Below, one piece after another: positions 1 to 5,283 of a stretch of DNA of 5,283 nt. Position 1 is the first letter of the stretch; every line of letters starts with the position of its first letter. The notes under the pieces are model-generated. The model was not told where the DNA came from, did no database searches, and was given only the letters and a program-made list of their open reading frames with translations. The translations under genes were made by a program, and so were the position numbers. The DNA is from Thermoplasmata archaeon (GTDB lineage Archaea; Thermoplasmatota; Thermoplasmata; Halarchaeoplasmatales; Halarchaeoplasmataceae): positions 1 through 5,283 of the forward strand of contig JAFDTP010000108.1 of NCBI GenBank assembly GCA_019594195.1, given 5' to 3'.

Positions 1-3000
1 AGACGGAGACGGTGAATTCAATCCAGAAAACGATACTTTGGTCCAAAAACCTGGAAGGGTCGATATCCAAAATGAACAATCTGATGTCAGTTATTCGGTT
101 GATATCGAAGAGGGTAATTATTACGCCGACAAAGTGATTCCAGGAAGTTATAAATTGAACTCTTCGATCGAAGGAGGTTCGACTTTTGACGGTGTTATAG
201 TTAATCCTGGCGAAGAAACCAGTCAGGATATACCAGTATCTACAGGGAACGTTACTGGTGGTATTGATTTTGAGGGAGAGGAGCTTGAAGGAGAAAGCGT
301 AACCCTCAACTTGGAAGGATATGATGAAACTAAAGACGTAATTCTCGGAGAGACTGAAATATATGAGTTTTCAAATATACCTCCTGGTTCTTACACACTA
401 GAGATAGAAGAAGAAGACTATACTCTGAAGTATGGCCCTGAAGAAATACGTATGACTGCAGGAGGGGATCTCACACGACCTATCACTGTTGTTGAAGCTC
501 ACAGACTCGAAGGAGTGGTTAGAAGAGACGGAGAGAGATTGGCTAATCAAAAATTGAGTGTCTTCAGCAGAGGAGAAGCTCGTACAGCAGGATTTGGTAG
601 ATTTTATGATCGGGAAATTCAGACGGATGAACACGGTGAATTTAGTATTAAAGTCCCTCTTGGTGATTATCAGATCTACGGTGTAAATAGGAGAGATGGG
701 GAAGTCACTGCTTATCTAGACAATATCCTAGTTGATTCTCATACACAGATAGAAGGTGATTTTGTTGAATCTCACAGAATCAGTGGTACTGTGGAATATG
801 AAGGAGATGCAGTTGACAGAGCAGAGATTTTGATGATAGATACCTCAGGTAGGGAGTTTTATCTTACTGCCAACGATGAAGGAAGATTTTCAGCCCGTCT
901 ACCAGAGGGTCGTTACACAGTTTATGGTTGGAAACAACCTGATTTTGAAGACCCAGGTCCCATACAAGAGAGCTTGTATTTCTGGGATGACATTACGTTA
1001 CGCAGAAATCGGGAAATAACCTTGGAAGGAGAATTCGCACATATGGTTAGAGGTAGTGTATACAGAGAAACGTTTACCGATGAAGAAAGGGAGACCTTAG
1101 ATCAGGGCTTACATGTTTCAATAAACGTGAGAGTAGGCGGAAAAACTTTGACCACTAGAACTTCTATTAATGGCAATTATCAGTTATTCCTCCCTGATGA
1201 AGAAACAGAATTTACTGTTGAGAAATATGGTTACCATGGAAAATCTTTGAGCTTTATGCCTTCTGAGATAGAAGACGAAAAAAACATCTATTTAGAGGCT
1301 AAAGATGTCTTGGTCCAAGGGCAGGTAGATTTTGAATTAGATGAAGAATTAGATATTGAATTCCGTGCTGTAGGAAACGGTGCCGTTACAAATGAGATAA
1401 CTGTAGATGAAGATGATTACAGTATTGAACTTCAACCAGGTAAATATGAGATAGTTAGCGATCACCTTGTTATGGATGGTGAGGCTAAATACGAGATATC
1501 CGATAGTCTTAACATCGAACCAGGAGACGAAGAGATAGAGAAAGACCTTGAAGCGATATACAAAGTTAGACTGTCTGGTGAAATATCTACAATTGAAGAT
1601 GACTCAGCAACCATAGAGATTGATTTCCAAGGACCAGAAGATAAAACAATCTTTGCCAATGAGTCCTATCTTGTTTACTTAGAACCCGGTAATTATTCTA
1701 TCAGGGCTGTCCATCTAAACGAGAGGCAGACTACACAGATTAGAGTTGATCTTAGTGAGCCTGAAACTAGAGACATATCTCTTGAAGAGGCCTATGAAAT
1801 GAATCCGGAAGTTGAAGGTCCGATAGGTCATGAGATACCTATGAGTTTAAGAAATAAAGAGACTGGATACGTGATAAGGACCACAACAGACATGGAAGGC
1901 AATTTGAATCTGAATATCACCAGCGGAGAGTATGATATTACAGTTGATTACGTAGTGCAGGAAGAAATACAAGGTGAGATGAGAGATGTGAGATATCATA
2001 TCGATCAACAGTACTCAATACCACCTACACCAGGTGTGATAACACTCGACAGAGAGATATTGAATTCGACCCTCACAGGAAGAGTTACATTGAACGGAGA
2101 GCCTTTAAGCAATATTGAAGTGGGTATTAGCGGTGTAGATGAAGAAATTCAGACGGATGAAGCCGGAGAGTATGAAGTTGAAGAACTCGTTCATGGTCAA
2201 TATACAATATACATCTCATATTCAACTGGTGGCAGAGTCTACTCTCACTTTGAATCATTCGAGATGCCTGCAGGCGATAAGACAATGGACATATCTTTAG
2301 AAGAAGGTGTGACATTTTCTGGCCAGGTAAAACTAGAGGGAACAGGTGTAGAGACTGAAATATCTATAAGGAAAGAAGAAGCTATTTGGGGCTTTGACAC
2401 AGAAGAAGATGGTTCTTTTGAGATAATATTACCTAAAGGAGTTTACCATATCGAAAGTGAAACTATTGAAGAAAGGGATTATGGTTTGACTACGTTTAGA
2501 TTTGCTCGGGAAATAGAGATATTAAATAGTATTTCGCGAGATATAGAACTGACTAAAGTGGATGAATACGATATCGATATAATCGAACTTAGAAGTCAGA
2601 CAGCCCAACAAGGGGATGTTATTGAATACACTGCTCAGGTCAAGAATACCGGTAATACGCCGGATGAATACGAGCTATCATTTGCCGAGACAGATTGGGA
2701 CGTCTCAGTAAATCCTGAGAGAACAGGAGTTATCGCTCCTGGAAAAACTGAAACCATCAGAATCGAAATAACAGTTCCTGAGGATGCGAATGTAGGAGAG
2801 ACCGTGACGTTGGTAGTTGACTCAGTCAACTCTGAAGAGTCTTTGGAAAGAGATATACCTCTTGAAATCGAACAAATTTACGGTGTTGAGATCGGTGAAG
2901 AAACAAGGGAAGGAAGATATAGACCAGGACAACTTACTTACTCAGTAGAAGTTGAGAATCTTGGAAACGGTCCTGATACGTTCCGGATGGAAATCCTTAA

Positions 3001-3361
3001 TAGAGAACAACTTCGAGACTATGGATGGGAAGTTAATATAACGGAAAAAACTGAAGAGATCGATGCCCAAGATAGTGGAACTATAGAAATTAGATTGAAT
3101 GCCATTTCAGCTAATCCTAGACGTGATGTAGAATTGGAATTGCGAGCTACCTCAGAAGGAGATCCATCAGAATCAGATAGGAAGACCATAAGCGCTTCAG
3201 TTCCAGAACTTGTTGCATATGAAGATACTATCGAATTCGAGGGCGAGGAATTCGTTTTGGAAGACGAGCCCTTTGAATTAAGTACTGCACAATGGACTGG
3301 AATAGTGATATTGGTGGCTATAGCAGCGTTGTTCATCTTGAGAAAGAAGAGGTGGATATGA
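1..3361 (+). CDS. Large membrane-anchored surface protein with tandem carboxypeptidase-regulatory-like and NEW3-like domains (5' partial)
   Basis: The reading frame is open from base 2 with no stop, so the gene starts upstream. The TTG at 38 is an internal Leu, preceded in frame by DGDGEFNPENDT. About 1,119 residues are visible. Counting from that TTG, residues 1-842 form about ten units of 70-91 residues. Nine carry the carboxypeptidase-regulatory-like signature [ILV]-x-x-G-x-Y-x-[ILV] (IPPGSYTL, VPLGDYQI, LPEGRYTV, LEPGNYSI, LPKGVYHI). Several also have the preceding T-D-x-x-G-x-F strand. Residues 843-947 and 948-1059 resemble NEW3/APHP beta-sandwiches (VKNTGNTPDEYEL, VENLGNGPDTFRM). An acidic stretch (1060-1083) leads to one membrane helix (about 1086-1101) and the tail RKKRWI. 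The protein is very Glu-rich, has no visible cysteine and has about eight N-glycosylation sequons. This implies an extracellular rod anchored at its C-terminus, as in archaeal S-layer-associated or adhesion proteins; ligand unknown. It is the first visible gene of an operon with the next gene. Confidence 0.9.
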   Translation, partial: DGDGEFNPENDTLVQKPGRVDIQNEQSDVSYSVDIEEGNYYADKVIPGSYKLNSSIEGGSTFDGVIVNPGEETSQDIPVSTGNVTGGIDFEGEELEGESVTLNLEGYDETKDVILGETEIYEFSNIPPGSYTLEIEEEDYTLKYGPEEIRMTAGGDLTRPITVVEAHRLEGVVRRDGERLANQKLSVFSRGEARTAGFGRFYDREIQTDEHGEFSIKVPLGDYQIYGVNRRDGEVTAYLDNILVDSHTQIEGDFVESHRISGTVEYEGDAVDRAEILMIDTSGREFYLTANDEGRFSARLPEGRYTVYGWKQPDFEDPGPIQESLYFWDDITLRRNREITLEGEFAHMVRGSVYRETFTDEERETLDQGLHVSINVRVGGKTLTTRTSINGNYQLFLPDEETEFTVEKYGYHGKSLSFMPSEIEDEKNIYLEAKDVLVQGQVDFELDEELDIEFRAVGNGAVTNEITVDEDDYSIELQPGKYEIVSDHLVMDGEAKYEISDSLNIEPGDEEIEKDLEAIYKVRLSGEISTIEDDSATIEIDFQGPEDKTIFANESYLVYLEPGNYSIRAVHLNERQTTQIRVDLSEPETRDISLEEAYEMNPEVEGPIGHEIPMSLRNKETGYVIRTTTDMEGNLNLNITSGEYDITVDYVVQEEIQGEMRDVRYHIDQQYSIPPTPGVITLDREILNSTLTGRVTLNGEPLSNIEVGISGVDEEIQTDEAGEYEVEELVHGQYTIYISYSTGGRVYSHFESFEMPAGDKTMDISLEEGVTFSGQVKLEGTGVETEISIRKEEAIWGFDTEEDGSFEIILPKGVYHIESETIEERDYGLTTFRFAREIEILNSISRDIELTKVDEYDIDIIELRSQTAQQGDVIEYTAQVKNTGNTPDEYELSFAETDWDVSVNPERTGVIAPGKTETIRIEITVPEDANVGETVTLVVDSVNSEESLERDIPLEIEQIYGVEIGEETREGRYRPGQLTYSVEVENLGNGPDTFRMEILNREQLRDYGWEVNITEKTEEIDAQDSGTIEIRLNAISANPRRDVELELRATSEGDPSESDRKTISASVPELVAYEDTIEFEGEEFVLEDEPFELSTAQWTGIVILVAIAALFILRKKRWI
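614..631 (+). repeat. 18-bp exact dispersed repeat, copy 1
   Basis: GAAATTCAGACGGATGAA codes for EIQTDE in unit 3 of the large surface protein. The identical 18 bases occur in the same frame at 2144-2161 in unit 9, at the equivalent T-D-x-x-G-x-F strand of the domain. Confidence 0.8.
2144..2161 (+). repeat. 18-bp exact dispersed repeat, copy 2
   Basis: Identical in bases and frame to 614-631. It codes for EIQTDE in unit 9, followed by AGEYEV, where unit 3 has HGEFSI. Confidence 0.8.
2564..3214 (+). other. Two NEW3/APHP-like domains of the large surface protein
   Basis: Domain 1 (2564-2878) has the pattern of NPCBM-associated NEW3 domains: Q-x-G-D-V-I-E-Y-T-A-x-V-x-N-T-G, then a W-D-V-S-V strand, then I-A-P-G-x-T-x-T-I-x-I-x-I-x-V-P. 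Domain 2 (2879-3214) repeats it as R-P-G-Q-L-T-Y-S-V-E-V-x-N-L-G-N-G-P-D, W-E-V-N-I and I-E-I-R-L. Such modules commonly sit next to the membrane in archaeal and bacterial surface proteins, as here. Assignment is by motif recognition only. Confidence 0.7.
3349..3354 (+). promoter_or_regulatory. Ribosome binding site for the downstream membrane protein gene
   Basis: GAGGTG lies inside the last codons of the large surface protein gene. It is 3 bases from the ATG at 3358 and 6 bases from the ATG at 3361. The spacing favours the second ATG as the main start, although either is possible. It supports a start here rather than the in-frame ATG at 3292, which would add a non-hydrophobic 22-residue leader in front of an otherwise normal signal peptide. 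Confidence 0.65.
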
Positions 3362-4179
3362 TGAGGAAAGAATACAGGTTTCTTGTCATACTTATTGGTG
3401 TGTTACTTCTCACCTCTTCGTTGTTCCTAGCGACTATAGTTCAACCTGCTGAGGCTGCTACAAGAGATAACAGGATAGAGCCTAGGATTATTGAAGGTCC
3501 GGATGAATTCTTTAACAACGAGACGGTAACTTATGTGGTAGAGATCAGAGGTGCCTTCAGAGTCGATGGAGAAATCATCAGAGCATCAGAGGCAGATAAT
3601 TGGACTTTAAGAACAGAGAGTAGCTTACAGGCTACTATCGATCCTCCTGAAGCAGAAAGTTCAACTAGTAATGTATTTGAAGTGAATGTTACTGTACATG
3701 AAGAAGGGGAAGGTATACTCACTTTTACCGCTTTCTGCGGAAAAAATGGTCAAGTATCTTACTCTGATAGAGAATTTTCATTTAGGACGGAGGAACCAGA
3801 AAAGACTAGTGTTACCATAAGAAACCCTACAAATACTCACATCGAAGAGATGAAAGTAGGTCTATTCATCGATGGGGAACTCAAAACGACCCAGAAAATA
3901 ACGGACATGGAGCCAGGAGAGGAAAGAAGGATAACGTTCCAGTGGTCCAAGCGAGGACTATCACCAGGTGAACACACTTTAGAGATATGGGCAGATTATG
4001 AACCAGACGAGGATACTGAGTTCAATCAACAAGCAATGATCATAAGCCGAACATTTAAAGTGGAGGAAGAGACGAGTACCTTGGTGTATGCGGGAATAAT
4101 AATAGCAGTGATAGCTGTTAGTTTCTTTGTTCTACTTTGGTACAAAAGTAGAAAGAGAAAAAGAAGAAGACCTTGGTGA
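3358..4179 (+). CDS. Secreted type I membrane protein with CARDB-like domain and polybasic tail
   Basis: The product is 273 residues from the ATG at 3358, or 272 from the ATG at 3361. Residues 1-33 are a typical signal peptide: MMRKEYR, a hydrophobic core (FLVILIGVLLL...), then a likely cleavage site after AEA. Residues about 45-145 form a beta-rich domain of unassigned family containing the only cysteine (C127). Residues about 149-236 look like a CARDB/APHP-type sandwich (TSVTIRNPTNTHIEEMKVGL, M-E-P-G-E-E-R-R-I-T-F-x-W, L-S-P-G-E-H-T-L-E-I-W-A-D). A membrane helix (about 243-262) is followed by the very basic tail KSRKRKRRRPW. Three N-x-S/T sequons lie on the predicted outer side. The topology matches the upstream gene, and start/stop overlap indicates coupled expression. 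It is probably a partner or accessory of the large surface protein; the molecular function is not recognised. Confidence 0.88.
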   Translation: MMRKEYRFLVILIGVLLLTSSLFLATIVQPAEAATRDNRIEPRIIEGPDEFFNNETVTYVVEIRGAFRVDGEIIRASEADNWTLRTESSLQATIDPPEAESSTSNVFEVNVTVHEEGEGILTFTAFCGKNGQVSYSDREFSFRTEEPEKTSVTIRNPTNTHIEEMKVGLFIDGELKTTQKITDMEPGEERRITFQWSKRGLSPGEHTLEIWADYEPDEDTEFNQQAMIISRTFKVEEETSTLVYAGIIIAVIAVSFFVLLWYKSRKRKRRRPW

Positions 4180-4190
4180 TTACCGAAAAA
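4151..4190 (-). terminator. Candidate pyrimidine-rich terminator for metG
   Basis: Read on the minus strand downstream of the metG stop, this stretch gives TTTTT (4190-4186) and then a C/T-rich run (4170-4151). The run is the complement of the Lys/Arg codons of the upstream-facing gene's basic tail. T-rich tracts of this kind can end archaeal transcripts, so metG transcripts may end inside the opposing gene. The T-runs are short and interrupted, so this is tentative. Confidence 0.35.
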
Positions 4191-4191
4191 C

Positions 4192-4204
4192 TTTTTTTCT
4201 TTTT
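4192..4204 (+). terminator. Oligo-T terminator for the surface-protein operon
   Basis: Seven T, one C and five T begin 13 bases after the TGA of the CARDB-like protein gene, with no convincing hairpin. Archaeal RNA polymerase terminates at such U-tracts without needing a stem-loop. The position, between convergent genes, fits. Confidence 0.65.
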
Positions 4205-4209
4205 AAATT

Positions 4210-5283
4210 TTACATTATTTCGCAACCCGCAGATATTTCTTTATCAAGACCTATCTCACCTTGACTGTCTTTTAGTGATAACGCTTTTTCATCTGAAACT
4301 AGAACAACAGAAACACCATCAAATCTTTCCGTTTTTATAGGTTTCAATTCTTTAGTGGATAATATATTCCCGTCTTTCCATTCTGCCGTCTCAAATTTAT
4401 ATCTCTGAAAATCATCGAAAGAAATGCTCTTCGCGTCCTTCTTTGTTCCTTTTATGTTCTCACCTACTTCGCCTTTTGGCTCGAGAAGCGAAACAACATC
4501 GTCTTCCTGAGCTGCCAACATCATCCCCTCGGATTCGATACCTCTTAATTTTGCAGACTCAAGGTTAGCAACGACGACTATTTTCTTACCTTCCATCTCG
4601 TCTTTTTCATAGTAAGGTTTGAGTCCTGCAACTAAAGTTCTTTCCTCATCTCCGATATCGACCCTTGTGATGTATAGTTTGTCAGCATTTGGATGTTCCT
4701 TCACCTTCTTGATTTCTCCTATTCTTAGATCCAACTTTTTCAATGAATCGAGTAATTGAGAACTTTGCCTTTCGTTTTCCATGTCTATAGTTTCATAGAG
4801 TGGATCTGGTTCCTCCAATTCTGTTCCTACCTCTAGAGGTTTCCGAGCCTCTTCCCAGCTTTGTTCGTGGACACTTCCGTTTTCATAAAGATATGTCCAA
4901 AGAGTATCCATACTTTCGGGTAGATAAGGTGCTGCAGTGATGCAAAGGGCTTTTACCAAACGAAGAGAAGTGTTTAGAGTGGTTGCAACTCTTTTTTTAT
5001 TATCTGGAAGGTCTTCCCATGGAGCCTTATCATTGAAGTATCTATTACCTTCTCTTGAGAGTTCTAATATCATTTTTAGGCCTTCCTTGAATTTTCTTTG
5101 TTCTATACTCTTACCGATATCATCGACTTTTTCATCGATTTTTTGGATTAGCTCTTCATCCCTTTGTTCTAATTTATTCACTTGAGGTACTTCTTCGAAA
5201 TTCGAATATGTGAAAGAAAGCACTCTATGGATGAAATTTCCGAGATTACCAACCAACTCTGAGTTCACTTTGTCTTCGAATTC
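4210..5283 (-). CDS. metG: Methionyl-tRNA synthetase, C-terminal half (5' partial)
   Basis: This cytosolic enzyme charges tRNA-Met with methionine. The frame is open to the right edge (EFEDKVNSEL...), so the GTG at 5268 is an internal Val, not a start. The visible 357 residues lack the Rossmann catalytic core (HIGH and KMSKS motifs lie outside). Numbering from the edge, residues 1 to about 170 are the helical anticodon-binding domain. It begins with the archaeal/eukaryotic-type NSELVGNLGNFIHR and has the N-x3-R pair (N16, R20) and KAPW (86-89), which match the anticodon-reading Asn, Arg and Trp of the family. Residues about 181-278 are an EMAP/Trbp111-type OB-fold tRNA-binding domain (LDLRIGEI, HPNADKLY, VVVANLESAKLRGIESEGMM). 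About 80 more residues follow, where most MetRS proteins end. They partly echo the OB-fold. The TAA stop at 4212-4210 faces the convergent surface-protein operon across 30 bases. Confidence 0.95.
   Translation of the reverse strand, partial: EFEDKVNSELVGNLGNFIHRVLSFTYSNFEEVPQVNKLEQRDEELIQKIDEKVDDIGKSIEQRKFKEGLKMILELSREGNRYFNDKAPWEDLPDNKKRVATTLNTSLRLVKALCITAAPYLPESMDTLWTYLYENGSVHEQSWEEARKPLEVGTELEEPDPLYETIDMENERQSSQLLDSLKKLDLRIGEIKKVKEHPNADKLYITRVDIGDEERTLVAGLKPYYEKDEMEGKKIVVVANLESAKLRGIESEGMMLAAQEDDVVSLLEPKGEVGENIKGTKKDAKSISFDDFQRYKFETAEWKDGNILSTKELKPIKTERFDGVSVVLVSDEKALSLKDSQGEIGLDKEISAGCEIM
4213..4449 (-). other. Extra C-terminal segment of MetRS, possibly a degenerate second tRNA-binding module
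   Basis: These 79 residues follow the complete EMAP/Trbp111-type domain. ISFDDFQRYKFETAEWK resembles the start of such domains (family consensus: a D-F-x-K-x-D-x-R-x-G/A-x-V run). ELKPIKTERFDG, then VVLVSDEKALSL, resembles the later N-L-K-P-x-K-x-x-G and G-M-x-L-A-A strands. The central part with the H-P-x-A-D-K-L motif is absent. The resemblance is by eye and weak. Confidence 0.45.

Larger units (their letters stand above)
2..2563 (+). repeat. Protein-level tandem array of about ten carboxypeptidase-regulatory-like units
   Basis: Approximate unit boundaries in DNA: 2-247, 248-499, 500-772, 773-1039, 1040-1306, 1307-1561, 1562-1795, 1796-2062, 2063-2308 and 2309-2563. Boundaries were placed by eye from the repeating G-x-Y turn and the x-G-x-V first strand. 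Units 3, 4 and 5 open alike (HRLEGVV, HRISGTV, HMVRGSV), and units 3 and 4 also share YG after the G-x-Y motif, suggesting they are the most recent duplicates. Unit 5 has lost the canonical turn (LPDEETEFTV). The units are otherwise strongly diverged and the array is not a DNA-level tandem repeat. Confidence 0.75.

Noticed and set aside
38..40. TTG as start of the large surface protein
   Set aside because: The frame is open upstream to the left edge with protein-like sequence, no ribosome site and no signal peptide after the TTG. The gene is cut by the window.
3019..3336. Minus-strand open frame of 105 codons, and other minus-strand frames between 398 and 3722
   Set aside because: They lie opposite well-supported coding sequence, have Ser-rich complement-type composition and show no recognisable domains or ribosome sites.
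3292..3357. Longer N-terminus for the small membrane protein from the ATG at 3292
   Set aside because: It would overlap the upstream gene by 70 bases and put 22 polar residues before the signal peptide. The overlapping ATGs at 3358/3361 with GAGGTG upstream are better.
3290..3358. PGF-CTERM-type archaeosortase sorting signal at the C-termini of the two surface proteins
   Set aside because: Both have a membrane helix and a basic tail, but no PGF-type motif precedes the helix. They look like plain C-terminal anchors.
4937..5185. Plus-strand open frame of 82 codons inside metG
   Set aside because: It is antisense to conserved MetRS sequence including KAPW, with no ribosome site. It is a shadow frame.
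5266..5268. GTG as start of the minus-strand gene
   Set aside because: The upstream codons EFEDK continue the MetRS anticodon-domain sequence to the edge, so this is an internal Val.
14..5283. Eight GAATTC sites, one exactly at the right edge
   Set aside because: The number is above random expectation but follows from frequent GAA-TTC (Glu-Phe) and similar codon runs in Glu-rich proteins. The edge coincidence does not prove a cloning junction.

Overview
The window looks archaeal, most likely a euryarchaeote of moderate-to-low GC (about 40% by eye). Four things point this way. The minus-strand methionyl-tRNA synthetase is of the archaeal/eukaryotic type and carries a fused C-terminal tRNA-binding domain. 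The plus-strand genes end in a bare oligo-T tract. Arginine is coded mainly by AGA/AGG. The two plus-strand proteins have the architecture of archaeal cell-surface proteins: acidic beta-sandwich domains, NEW3/CARDB-type modules, and one C-terminal membrane helix with a basic cytoplasmic tail. The lineage cannot be fixed from this window. Thermoplasmata-like or other halotolerant/marine euryarchaea are possible, but that is a guess.

Layout: (1) Bases 1-3361, plus strand: the 3' part of a giant surface protein (about 1,119 residues visible, 5' end outside the window). It is an array of about ten carboxypeptidase-regulatory-like beta-sandwich units, then two NEW3-like domains, an acidic stalk and a membrane anchor. 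(2) Bases 3358-4179, plus strand: a 272-273-residue type I membrane protein with a signal peptide, a beta-rich domain, a CARDB-like domain and a very basic tail. Its start codon overlaps the first gene's stop (ATGATG with the TGA embedded), so the two are almost certainly cotranscribed and translationally coupled. (3) Bases 4180-4209: a 30-base convergent spacer holding an oligo-T terminator. (4) Bases 4210-5283, minus strand: the C-terminal half of methionyl-tRNA synthetase (metG), open at the right edge.

The two plus-strand genes appear to form a surface-exposed pair: a long, cysteine-free, probably glycosylated stalk protein and a smaller partner with the same topology. Their ligand or process cannot be read from the sequence. 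metG is an unrelated convergent housekeeping gene. Its unusual feature is an extra segment of about 80 residues after the normal tRNA-binding domain, which looks like a shortened, degenerate second copy of that domain. I see no RNA genes, mobile elements, CRISPR arrays or phage genes. Apart from the 30-base spacer the window is fully coding.
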